NCBI RefSeq assembly: GCF_004355185.1
Contig: NZ_CP037922.1
Coordinates: 434,001 to 498,000 of the forward strand
Reading direction: 5' to 3'
DNA length: 64,000 bases
From: Hymenobacter radiodurans
GTDB lineage: Bacteria > Bacteroidota > Bacteroidia > Cytophagales > Hymenobacteraceae
Position 1 is the stretch's first letter; each line of letters starts with the position of its first letter. A program made the position numbers and the translations under genes. The notes under the pieces are model-generated. The model searched no databases. It saw nothing but the letters and a program-made list of their open reading frames with translations, and had not been told where the DNA came from. Positions 15,285 to 23,352 of the stretch are shown here, one piece after another.

Positions 15285-17429
15285 CTAAGCTGCTGGCTTC
15301 TTGCGGGGGGCTTTTTTGCCTGCCGGTTTAGCCGGAGCTTTCTCGGCGGGCCGGGCTTTGCTGAGCTTTTTCAGGTATTCGTAGGTGGCTAGCTGAGCGC
15401 GCACTTGGGGGGCTTTTTTATCGTCCTGCCCGATGAAATTGTTATGAAAATCCCGGGACTTTACGTTGTCTTGGCGCTGAAGGTCGAGTAGGTGGCGCAC
15501 CTCGGCGCGAATCTTAGGATCAAGAATTGGAAAGCCGACCTCTACCCGTCGGTCTAGGTTGCGAGCCATCCAGTCAGACGACGCTACAAATACTTTCTCG
15601 TCGCCATTATTCCCGAACACATACACGCGGGCGTGCTCCAAGTAGCGGTCCACGAGGCCGCGCTGCTCGATGTTTTCGCTTTGGCCGGGCACCTGCGGAA
15701 TAAGGCACGAAATGCCCCGCACCAACAGCTCCACGCGTACGCCGGCCGCGCTGGCCTCGTAGAGCTTATGAATCATGCGCTCATCCTGCAAAGCGTTTAC
15801 CTTCAGAATGATATAAGCATCCTTGCCCGCTTTGGCCAGCTCTATCTCCTGGTCTACCAGCTCGTTGAGGCGGTCGCGCAGCTCGAAGGGCGCCACTAGC
15901 AGATACTCAAATCCGTCTTTGGCCTGCCGGTCGAGGAAGTAGTCGAACACGCGGCTTACTTCCTTGGTCAGGCGCTCATCGGCCGTGAACAGGCCGTGGT
16001 CGGCGTAAATCTGGCTGGTTACTTCGTTGAAGTTGCCCGTGCTTAGGTAGGCGTAGCGTTTGGGTTTGCCGTCCTCGGTGCGCGTCACCAAAGCCAGCTT
16101 ACTGTGAACTTTGAGGTCAGGAATACCGAAAATGACGTTGGCGCCGGCCTTTTGCAGCTTCTCGGCCCAATACATATTCGATTCTTCGTCGAAGCGGGCC
16201 TTCAATTCTACTACTACAGTCACCTGCTTGCCCTGCTTGGCGGCCTTCACCAAGGCTTTGGCCACCTCACTTTTGGCCGATACTCGATACAGAGTCACGC
16301 CAATACTGGTAACATCCGGATCGAGGGCAGCTTCTGTGAGGAAGCGGGTAACGTAATCGAAGGACTGGTAGGGGAGGTGAAGCAGGTGGTCGCGCTCGGC
16401 AATGGCGGCCAGCATGCTGCCTGTGCCGCGCGGCAACGTCGGATGAGGCAGCGGCGGTTGGGGCGGATATGTAAGATCGGGGCGGCCAACGTCGGGGAAG
16501 CCAAAAAAGTCGCGGAAGTTGTGGTAGCGGCTTCCTGCCACCAACTCACCTTTGCCAATACCAGTTTTCTGCATTACGGCCCGCAACACTTCCTGGGGCA
16601 TGGCCGGGTCGTAGAGTAGGCGCGCCGGATAGCCCGTTTCGCGCTTTTGCAGACTGCTCTTAATCTTGGCCATCAGGTTGCCGGATACTTCTTCCTGAAT
16701 ATCCAGTTCCGCATCGCGCGAAATCTTGATGGCATGCACCTGTACTCGCTTGTACTGCGGAAACAGCTCGGTGGCACAGCACCGAATCACGTCGTCCAGA
16801 AACAGCACGTAGCGCTCGTCGCCCTCCGCTGGTAGCTGCACAAAACGCCCCCCATGCCGCTTGGTGGGGAGTTCCATCACCAGGATTCGCTCGTCGGGCT
16901 GATGCTTTTTCTCCTTCACTGGCTCAGTCAGCAGGAAGGTGAGGTACACGCTTTGGTCCTTAAGAAATAGGTGGTGCAGATTATCATCGAGGCTGACGGG
17001 GGAGAGCAGGTCGCGCACGTTGTCGCGGAAATAATCGCAGACCCACTCCAGCTGCGTCTCGCTCAGATCGTGGTCGGAGAGCAGATGAATATGCTGGCGA
17101 TGCAACTCCGGCAGGATGCTGCCCCGAAATGTGTCGCCAAAGGCTTCCTGCTGCTTATTTACCTCGGCCAGCAGATTTTTGAGCTGTTCCGCGGGGTCTT
17201 CGCCTAGCTTGGCGCGGGTTTTTTTCTTGAGCTTTACCAGGCGGCGCAGCGTGGCCACTCGCACTTTGAAATATTCGTCGAGGTTCGACGAAAAGATGGC
17301 CATAAACTTCAGCCGCTCCAGCAACGGTACATCCGGACTCTGTGCCTCCTGCAGCACACGGGCATTGAATGCCAGCCAGCTCAACTCCCGGTTCAGCAAA
17401 GTGGGGTGGGTCTTGGGGGGCATTTCCAT
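15285..17429 (-). CDS. ppk1: Polyphosphate kinase 1
   Basis: Reversibly builds polyphosphate from ATP. The 714-residue length and layout match PPK1: LLNRELSWLAFNARVL at the N-terminus, RYHNFRDFFGFPD, DVTSIGVTLYRVS, KVHSKLALV (phospho-accepting His region), AYLSTGNFNE, and DWMARNLDRRVEVGFPI near the end. The C-terminal ~40 residues form a Lys/Ala/Pro-rich tail. Two G-C6 motif copies at about 15305 and 15408 lie in this tail, encoding KKAP twice. The start could be Met1 or Met3. It lies upstream of and on the same strand as nothing closely linked; sixA is 117 bp behind it and also leftward, so the two phosphate-related genes may be cotranscribed. Confidence 0.95.
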   Translation of the reverse strand: MEMPPKTHPTLLNRELSWLAFNARVLQEAQSPDVPLLERLKFMAIFSSNLDEYFKVRVATLRRLVKLKKKTRAKLGEDPAEQLKNLLAEVNKQQEAFGDTFRGSILPELHRQHIHLLSDHDLSETQLEWVCDYFRDNVRDLLSPVSLDDNLHHLFLKDQSVYLTFLLTEPVKEKKHQPDERILVMELPTKRHGGRFVQLPAEGDERYVLFLDDVIRCCATELFPQYKRVQVHAIKISRDAELDIQEEVSGNLMAKIKSSLQKRETGYPARLLYDPAMPQEVLRAVMQKTGIGKGELVAGSRYHNFRDFFGFPDVGRPDLTYPPQPPLPHPTLPRGTGSMLAAIAERDHLLHLPYQSFDYVTRFLTEAALDPDVTSIGVTLYRVSAKSEVAKALVKAAKQGKQVTVVVELKARFDEESNMYWAEKLQKAGANVIFGIPDLKVHSKLALVTRTEDGKPKRYAYLSTGNFNEVTSQIYADHGLFTADERLTKEVSRVFDYFLDRQAKDGFEYLLVAPFELRDRLNELVDQEIELAKAGKDAYIILKVNALQDERMIHKLYEASAAGVRVELLVRGISCLIPQVPGQSENIEQRGLVDRYLEHARVYVFGNNGDEKVFVASSDWMARNLDRRVEVGFPILDPKIRAEVRHLLDLQRQDNVKSRDFHNNFIGQDDKKAPQVRAQLATYEYLKKLSKARPAEKAPAKPAGKKAPRKKPAA

Positions 17430-17546
17430 GTGTTTTAAAAGGTAGTTAGATGATGATTCCAGCCAAATAATACATCGGCCAACTGCCTTATACGGCCAGC
17501 AGCCTGAATATGAGGTTCTCGGGTGGTATTTCCTGACGAGGTAAGG

Positions 17547-18041
17547 CTATTCCTTGTGCCGCGGATGATCGTAGAAGTAGTACTCGGCATTGGTGCGGTC
17601 AACGTGGGCCCAATGGTTGGTATCGAAGCGCAAACACAGGATAGCGGCCGTAGTCATCTCCGGTATTTGGCTGGGAGAGAGCAAGTTGGCGAAGTCGGTG
17701 ATGGTGTTGTTGTGGCCCACCAGCAACACAGAGTTGGCTTCATTGGGCAGTTCATGCACCACCCGCATCAGGTCGTTCACGTCAGCCTGGTATATTTTCT
17801 CCACTACTTGAATTTGGTCGTGCGGATACTTCAATACGCTGGCCACCAGCGCTGCCGTGCTCAGGGCGCGCACCGCCGGAGAGCTAACCAGCAGGTCGAG
17901 CTGCACATTGCGCTTCTCCAACGCCTCGCCCATCGCTGGCGCATCTGTACGCCCCCGACCATTCAGGGGCCGCTCCCGGTCGCTCAGGTCGTCAAAGCTC
18001 CAACTGGACTTTGCATGGCGCATCAGATATAAGGTTTTCAT
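17547..18041 (-). CDS. sixA: Phosphohistidine phosphatase SixA-like
   Basis: A 164-residue histidine-phosphatase superfamily protein. The start is chosen at MKTLYLMRHAKSSW, whose RH (residues 8-9) supplies the catalytic phospho-accepting His; the upstream in-frame extension is not family-like. Other family residues are RPLNGRGRTDAP, LLVSSPAVRALSTA (second Arg), and VLLVGHNNTI with the second catalytic His. SixA removes phosphate from His residues of phosphotransfer proteins. It lies directly upstream of ppk1 on the same strand with a 117-bp gap and no visible terminator, so cotranscription is possible. Confidence 0.88.
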   Translation of the reverse strand: MKTLYLMRHAKSSWSFDDLSDRERPLNGRGRTDAPAMGEALEKRNVQLDLLVSSPAVRALSTAALVASVLKYPHDQIQVVEKIYQADVNDLMRVVHELPNEANSVLLVGHNNTITDFANLLSPSQIPEMTTAAILCLRFDTNHWAHVDRTNAEYYFYDHPRHKE

Positions 18042-18240
18042 AAATAAGAGGGTGGAATGAGGATTCGATACTACAAACGTTACGGGAGTTTTAGCTAAAT
18101 GCCAACCTATGCCCACGAAGTTAAACGATTCGGACAGCGGGAAAATAGACGAGCATAGAGGTGAAAAGTCCCAAACAACAAGTCAAAATACGGCTGGTCG
18201 GGTCTAGGATGCTGCAAATGACAAGCCGTGATTTTTGGGA

Positions 18241-18279
18241 GCAAAAAAGCCCCCCAGATTCATTCTGGGGGCTTTTTAA
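18241..18279 (-). terminator. Terminator of hflX
   Basis: AAAAAAGCCCCCCAGA pairs with TCTGGGGGCTTTTT around TTCAT. It lies 17 bp beyond the hflX stop on the reverse strand. Confidence 0.88.
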
Positions 18280-18295
18280 GTACTTGCTTAATGAT

Positions 18296-19618
18296 TTATT
18301 CTTCCGGCACAGGTTGCTGATTGGGGTAGCGCTGGTAGTGCAGCTTAGCCACATGCCGAGCCAGCAGGCTCCGCAGCTCATCAATATTGGTGCGCTCCTG
18401 CGCCGAAATGAAGATAACTGGGTCGTGCATTTTGGCCATGTAGGTGGCCTTCAACTGCTCCAACGAAGGTCGCTCGGGAGCATCTTCGTCGGCATTCATC
18501 CCTTCAAACTGCTGCTCCGAAGTGTTGGCCGTGTCAGTGCTGTACTGATCAATCTTGTTGAAGACCAGCAGCATCGGCTTGTCGGCGGCGTTGATGTCCT
18601 TGAGCGTATCGTTCACCACCGCAATCTGCTCCTCAAATGACGGATGCGAAATATCGACTACATGCACCAGCAAGTCGGCCTCGCGAATCTCATCCAGCGT
18701 CGATTTAAAGCTTTCAATCAAGCGCGTGGGCAGCTTGCGGATAAATCCTACCGTGTCGGAAAGCAGAAACGGCATGTTTTCCAGCACCACCTTCCGCACC
18801 GTTGAGTCGACGGTAGCGAACAGCTTGTTTTCGGCAAACACATCGGAGCGCGAGAGCATATTCATAATGGTGCTTTTGCCCACGTTGGTATAGCCCACTA
18901 GCGCCACGCGCACTACACCCGTCCGCGACTTGCGCTGGGTATTGCTTTGCTTGTCGAAGGTCTCCAGCTTTTCCTTCAGAAAGTCGATCCGGTCGCGCAC
19001 CACGCGACGGTCGGTTTCAATCTCGGTCTCACCCGGTCCACGCTGCGACACGCCACCGCCCCGTTGCTTGTCCAAGTGAGTCCAAAGACCCGTCAGACGT
19101 GGTAGTAAGTATTGGTACTGAGCTAGTTCAACCTGCGTGCGCGCCGTGGCCGACTTCGCCCGCCGGGCAAAAATGTCGATGATCAGCAGGGAGCGGTCCA
19201 CGATTTTTACCTTCAGTTCTGCCTCCAAGTTGCGCAGCTGCGACGGCGACAACTCATCATCGAAGATGACCATGCTTGCCTTCGTATGATTCACGTAGGC
19301 CTTGATTTCGGCTAGCTTGCCCTCGCCCACAAACGTGCGGGTGTCGGGCTTTTCGAGACGCTGCACAAAGCGCTTGGTAACCTGTGCCCCAGCCGTTTCG
19401 GCCAGAAAAGCGAGTTCATCAAGGTACTCCTGCGTGGTCGTGTCGGGCTGGCGTTTGTCGGGCACAGCTACCAAAACGGCTGTTTCGGCCACTACAGCTG
19501 TATTATAAGTGCCCGTTACGGGGTCGCGAGTGGGCTGGCTGCTGTCGGCGCTATCGGTGGTATTGTGCCGGTTGCTGGTGGTCGGGTTCCAGCTATGTGA
19601 GTTTGTCTTTTTTGCCAT
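18296..19618 (-). CDS. hflX: GTPase HflX
   Basis: A ribosome-associated GTPase that rescues or splits stalled ribosomes under stress. 440 residues. The N-terminal HflX domain has FVGEGKLAEIKAYV and VIFDDELSPSQLRNLE. The linker carries GGGVSQRGPGETEIETDRR. The G domain has G1 ALVGYTNVGKST, G3 DTVGFIRKLP and G4 FNKID. The first ~35 residues are a Ser/Thr/Asn-rich tail absent from E. coli HflX. A stretch after the G4 motif (about 385-400) is acidic. It is upstream of nothing close and has its own terminator. Confidence 0.95.
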   Translation of the reverse strand: MAKKTNSHSWNPTTSNRHNTTDSADSSQPTRDPVTGTYNTAVVAETAVLVAVPDKRQPDTTTQEYLDELAFLAETAGAQVTKRFVQRLEKPDTRTFVGEGKLAEIKAYVNHTKASMVIFDDELSPSQLRNLEAELKVKIVDRSLLIIDIFARRAKSATARTQVELAQYQYLLPRLTGLWTHLDKQRGGGVSQRGPGETEIETDRRVVRDRIDFLKEKLETFDKQSNTQRKSRTGVVRVALVGYTNVGKSTIMNMLSRSDVFAENKLFATVDSTVRKVVLENMPFLLSDTVGFIRKLPTRLIESFKSTLDEIREADLLVHVVDISHPSFEEQIAVVNDTLKDINAADKPMLLVFNKIDQYSTDTANTSEQQFEGMNADEDAPERPSLEQLKATYMAKMHDPVIFISAQERTNIDELRSLLARHVAKLHYQRYPNQQPVPEE

Positions 19619-19683
19619 ATCAGTAAGAGTAAGTTTTTAGCCGCTACAACGGCCGCTACGAGGCGTCGTTGAGTGGGTAGCAG

Positions 19684-20076
19684 CTAGTGCAAAGTGAGGG
19701 AATACGCGGCTACCTGCTCAATTTCCTGTTCGGTGAGTTGGTCTTTGAACGCCGGCATTTTGCCCATGCCCTTGGTAACGATGTACACGCGCCCATTGCT
19801 ATTTAGGTTGCTTTTGGTCAGGTCGCGGGCGCCATTATTTCCCAGCTTTCCATCGGGGCCGTGGCACACCACGCAGCGCTCCGCAAAAATCGCCTGACCT
19901 GCGGCCAAGGCATCCGTTTCTAAAGCGCCCAAAATTGCGGCCGGCGCGGCCGGATCAGGCGCGGGCAGCGGTGTGGGCGCCGACTGCACCGGATCGGCTG
20001 ATTGGCAGGCCGCTACACTCACTAAAAAGCCCCCCAGCACCCACTGGCGCATTACATAAGCAGTTGATACTTTCAT
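19684..20076 (-). CDS. Cytochrome c family lipoprotein
   Basis: 130 residues starting at MKVSTAYVMR; longer in-frame starts overlap the divergent promoter. Lipobox FLVSVAAC puts a lipidated Cys at residue 24, followed by a Pro/Ala linker and a single cytochrome c domain. C68-VV-C71-H72 binds heme and Met in KGMGKMPAF is the likely sixth ligand. The pattern resembles small periplasmic electron carriers such as those attached to oxidases or dehydrogenases. The leader segment LGGFLVS is encoded by a copy of the GGGGGGCTTTTT motif. No partner oxidase lies nearby. Confidence 0.85.
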   Translation of the reverse strand: MKVSTAYVMRQWVLGGFLVSVAACQSADPVQSAPTPLPAPDPAAPAAILGALETDALAAGQAIFAERCVVCHGPDGKLGNNGARDLTKSNLNSNGRVYIVTKGMGKMPAFKDQLTEQEIEQVAAYSLTLH

Positions 20077-20157
20077 TTCTGGACCTATAACACACAAACG
20101 TCGCGCAAAGTACCATCGGTAATGTGCTTGGTTGCAATCTTTTCGCGTAAGGCCTTC

Positions 20158-20166
20158 TACCTTTGC
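20158..20166 (+). promoter_or_regulatory. -7 promoter element for the glycosyltransferase
   Basis: TACCTTTGC matches the Bacteroidota TAnnTTTG consensus, with TTG about 23 bp upstream (20132). The ATG lies 20 bp downstream, giving a very short leader. This also supports the chosen start at 20186. Confidence 0.65.
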
Positions 20167-20185
20167 GCCAAATTTTGCCTGCCTG

Positions 20186-21307
20186 ATGCGCGTTGCTATT
20201 GTTATTAATACCTCCTGGAATATCTGGAATTTTCGCCGCAGCCTGGTGAAAGCCCTACAGGCGGCCGGCCACGAAGTGCTGGCCGTGGCGCCCCCCGATG
20301 AATACTCCGCCCGCCTCGAAACCGAATTAGGCTGCCGCTTCGTGCCCATCCGCATGGAAAACAAAGGCACTAATCCGGTGAAAGATGCCCAGCTGACGCG
20401 GCGCTTCTATAAGCTCTACCGCCGCGAACGGCCCGATGTAGTGCTGCACTACACCATCAAGCCCAATATCTACGGCACCTTGGCCGCCAAAATGGCCGGT
20501 ATTCCGAGCGTGAATAATGTGTCGGGTCTGGGTACGGTGTTCATTATCCGTAACATGGTGAGCCGAGTGGCGCTGGGCCTGTATCGGTTTGCGTTTCGGT
20601 TTCCGCAGCGGGTATTTTTCCAGAACAACGATGACCGCCAGCTTTTTCTGCAGCACGGCCTTGTACAGTCTCATATAACGGATCTGCTGCCTGGCTCCGG
20701 CGTAGATACCAAGCGCTTTCAACCTGCTGCAGAATTCGTTCGACAGCAGCCCTTTACGTTTCTGATGGTAGCCCGAGTGCTGTACGAGAAAGGTGTGGAA
20801 GAGTATTTTGAGGCTGCCCGTTTGGTGCGCGCCGCAGTGCCCGGCACCCGCGTACAGCTGCTGGGCGGCGTGGATGAGTCGGGAAATATTGGAGTGAAGC
20901 GCACGGTACTGGATGAATGGCTCCGCGCTGGCCACATTGAGTATCTGGGCACTTCCGATAATGTGGCCGAACACTTGGCGCAGGCCGATGCAGTAGTGCT
21001 GCCCTCATACCGCGAAGGCACCCCCAAAACTTTGTTGGAAGCTGCGGCCATGGCGAAGCCCATCGTCACGACCGACGTGCCGGGCTGCCGTGAAACCGTA
21101 GAAAATGGCGTGAATGGCCTGCTCTGCCAAGTGCGCGACGCCGCAGACTTGGCCGCCAAAATGCTTCAGATTCTACGCCTCAGCGACAGTGAATTAGCCA
21201 CTATGGGTCGCGCCAGCCGCCAGCTCGCTGAGCAGAAGTTTGATGAACAGCTGGTGTTGAATAAGTATCTGGGCGTAGTGAACGAACTAGACAAAAAGCG
21301 TACGTAA
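20186..21307 (+). CDS. Family 4 glycosyltransferase (PglA/WbuB-like)
   Basis: 373 residues from MRVAIVINTSWNIWNF, a start supported by the -7 box 20 bp upstream. The GT-B fold is visible as an N-terminal half with VINTSWNIWNFRRSLVKAL, DVVLHYTIKPNIYG and VNNVSGLGTVF. The C-terminal donor-binding half has FLMVARVLYEKGVEEY and the EX7E-type signature SYREGTPKTLLEAAAM. These features fit enzymes adding GalNAc-type sugars in capsule, O-antigen or glycoprotein assembly. The next gene, 66 bp away, makes a dTDP-sugar precursor (rfbC), so the pair probably acts in surface polysaccharide synthesis. Confidence 0.88.
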   Translation: MRVAIVINTSWNIWNFRRSLVKALQAAGHEVLAVAPPDEYSARLETELGCRFVPIRMENKGTNPVKDAQLTRRFYKLYRRERPDVVLHYTIKPNIYGTLAAKMAGIPSVNNVSGLGTVFIIRNMVSRVALGLYRFAFRFPQRVFFQNNDDRQLFLQHGLVQSHITDLLPGSGVDTKRFQPAAEFVRQQPFTFLMVARVLYEKGVEEYFEAARLVRAAVPGTRVQLLGGVDESGNIGVKRTVLDEWLRAGHIEYLGTSDNVAEHLAQADAVVLPSYREGTPKTLLEAAAMAKPIVTTDVPGCRETVENGVNGLLCQVRDAADLAAKMLQILRLSDSELATMGRASRQLAEQKFDEQLVLNKYLGVVNELDKKRT

Positions 21308-21373
21308 GCTGTACCGTGCGGCCACCTTGCTGCCCCGTATACTTTAGACTTAGAATTGTTTTTACTAGAACAA

Positions 21374-21916
21374 ATGGAAATTAAGGAGCACGCAATCAGC
21401 GGAGTTTTTGAATTTACGCCGCGCGTATTTACCGATGCCCGGGGGGCTTTTTTTGAGTCATTCAGCGCTCGGCAGTTGGCTACGGTTGGCATCACAGATG
21501 AGTGGGTGCAGGATAATCAGTCGTCCTCGGCGCGCGGGGTGTTACGGGGCCTGCATTTTCAGAAACCACCTTACGCCCAAGCCAAGCTAGTGCGCGTAGC
21601 TGCCGGTCGCGCGCTTGATATCATCGTGGATATCCGACCTGGTTCGGCTACTTACGGCCAGCACCTTAGCGTGGAGCTAGATGCACAGCGCTGCAATGTG
21701 CTGTACGTGCCCATCGGCTTTGCCCACGGCTTTGTGGCGCTCGAAGACGACACGCTGTTTCTGTATAAGTGCTCTAACTACTACCACCCCGGCTCCGAGG
21801 GCGGCCTGCATTGGAACGACCCCACGCTTAACATCGACTGGCAGGTAACCAACCCTAATGTATCGGATAAAGATCTGATACTGCCGTTTTTCAAGGATTT
21901 CGCGAGTCCTTTTTAG
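21374..21916 (+). CDS. rfbC: dTDP-4-dehydrorhamnose 3,5-epimerase
   Basis: Third step of dTDP-L-rhamnose synthesis. 180 residues, standard length. Start at MEIKEHAISG rather than the ATG 18 bp upstream. RGLHFQKPP carries the catalytic His61. KLVRVAAGRALDIIVDIR, YVPIGFAHGF and GGLHWNDPTLNIDW follow in family order. It is probably cotranscribed with the upstream glycosyltransferase. rfbA, rfbB and rfbD are not in the window. The codons for ARGAFFESF include the motif GGGGGGCTTTTTTT. Confidence 0.95.
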   Translation: MEIKEHAISGVFEFTPRVFTDARGAFFESFSARQLATVGITDEWVQDNQSSSARGVLRGLHFQKPPYAQAKLVRVAAGRALDIIVDIRPGSATYGQHLSVELDAQRCNVLYVPIGFAHGFVALEDDTLFLYKCSNYYHPGSEGGLHWNDPTLNIDWQVTNPNVSDKDLILPFFKDFASPF

Positions 21917-21936
21917 GAAGCATCACTACACAGAAT

Positions 21937-21977
21937 AAAAGCCGCTCACGCCGATAGTTCTGGCGTGAGCGGCTTTT
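21937..21977 (+). terminator. Bidirectional terminator
   Basis: AAAAGCCGCTCACGCC pairs with GGCGTGAGCGGCTTTT around GATAGTTCT. It lies between converging rfbC and murF. Confidence 0.88.
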
Positions 21978-21996
21978 CGGGTTTCCGGGGAAAGCG

Positions 21997-23295
21997 CTAC
22001 AGCAGCTCCACCAGCGTTTCCAGCCCCATGCCGCGGGAGCCTTTCACTAAGATCTGCTGACCAGCCGGGGGGCTTTTTTGCAGCCAGGCGGCGGCTTCAG
22101 CTTTGGTGGGGAAGTAATGCGCTGCGCCATATGTTGCGGCAGCGACGCTCATATCCGCGCCGCAGAGCACTACTGTATCGAATGGTAAATCGGCTAGCAA
22201 ATGGCCTAGCGCTGCATGTTCGCGTTGGCTCTCGTCGCCCAGTTCGAACATATCACCCAGAATCACCATTTTTTGCCCCCCGCCGGGCCGGGCCGCGAAG
22301 CTACCTAGCGCCGCCGCCATCGACGAGGGGTTGGCGTTGTAGGCGTCCAGGATAATCTCGTTGCGGGTGGTGCGCACCAACTGCGAGCGGTTGTTGGTGG
22401 GCGCGTAGCTAGCCAGCGCCTCGGCTATGTCGGCGGCGGATACGCCAAAAAAGCCCCCCACTGCGGCGGCGGCGGCCAAATTGGGAAAGTTATAGCCGCC
22501 CGTGATTTGCGCTCGTACCGTAGTGCCATCAAACAGCCGAATAACTAATTGCGGATCGGTGCTTAGCAGCTCGGCCGGATACGTGTCGGTGGGGCCAGGG
22601 TAGGTGACTATGTGGCTGATGTTGGCCGCCAACGCTGGCAGCTTAGGGTCGGCGGTGTTTAGAAAGGCTGTACCGCCGGTAGCGGCCAGAAACCCAAACA
22701 GCTCGCCTTTGCCTTTGGCTACGCCTTCCTCGCCCCCGAACCCCTCCAGATGCGCTTTACCAATGTTGGTAATCAGGCCGTGGCTTGGCTCGGCTAGCTC
22801 GCTCAACATTGCAATTTCGCCTTGGTGATTGGCTCCCATTTCCACGATGGCCAACTCATGCTCATCGGGCCGAATGCTGAGTAGCGTAAGCGGCACCCCA
22901 ATGTGATTGTTGAGGTTGCCTCGGGTGTATTGTACCCGATAACGCTTGCTCAATACGCTGTTAATGAGTTCTTTGGTCGTAGTCTTGCCATTGGAGCCCG
23001 TGATAGCAAGCACCGGAAGGCGAAGCTGCCGCCGGTGGTGCTGGGCCAGTTGCTGAAGCGCCTCCAGCGGGTCGGCGGCGTAGGTGTAGCGGTCAGGGTC
23101 GGTAGCGACCAAATCGGCATCATCCACGACGGCATAGCGGGCGCCTTTGGCCAAGGCCTGGGGGGCAAAATCGCGGCCTCGGAAGGTGGGGCCATTCAAG
23201 GCAAAAAACAGGGTGCCCTCCTGAGCCTGCCGCGAGTCGGTGCTGACGGCCGCGCACTGCTGAAACCGGGTGTAAAGGGCCGCTATATTTTTCAT
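21997..23295 (-). CDS. murF: UDP-N-acetylmuramoyl-tripeptide--D-Ala-D-Ala ligase
   Basis: Adds D-Ala-D-Ala to the peptidoglycan precursor, in the cytoplasm. 432 residues. AITGSNGKTTTKELI (P-loop, residues 98-111) and QYTRGNLNNHIGVPLTLL are Mur-ligase hallmarks. Further motifs are EMGANHQGEIAML, DAYNANPSSM and ILGDMFELGD. Here it stands apart from the usual mur/fts cluster, which is common in Bacteroidota. The coding sequence contains four copies of the A/T-run plus G-C6 motif (near 22066, 22274, 22447 and 23160), an unusually high density. Confidence 0.95.
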   Translation of the reverse strand: MKNIAALYTRFQQCAAVSTDSRQAQEGTLFFALNGPTFRGRDFAPQALAKGARYAVVDDADLVATDPDRYTYAADPLEALQQLAQHHRRQLRLPVLAITGSNGKTTTKELINSVLSKRYRVQYTRGNLNNHIGVPLTLLSIRPDEHELAIVEMGANHQGEIAMLSELAEPSHGLITNIGKAHLEGFGGEEGVAKGKGELFGFLAATGGTAFLNTADPKLPALAANISHIVTYPGPTDTYPAELLSTDPQLVIRLFDGTTVRAQITGGYNFPNLAAAAAVGGFFGVSAADIAEALASYAPTNNRSQLVRTTRNEIILDAYNANPSSMAAALGSFAARPGGGQKMVILGDMFELGDESQREHAALGHLLADLPFDTVVLCGADMSVAAATYGAAHYFPTKAEAAAWLQKSPPAGQQILVKGSRGMGLETLVELL

Positions 23296-23352
23296 GAATG
23301 TTGGTCGAAACTTAGGGACGAAATCTGGGTTCTTACTCGTTACTTGTACTGT

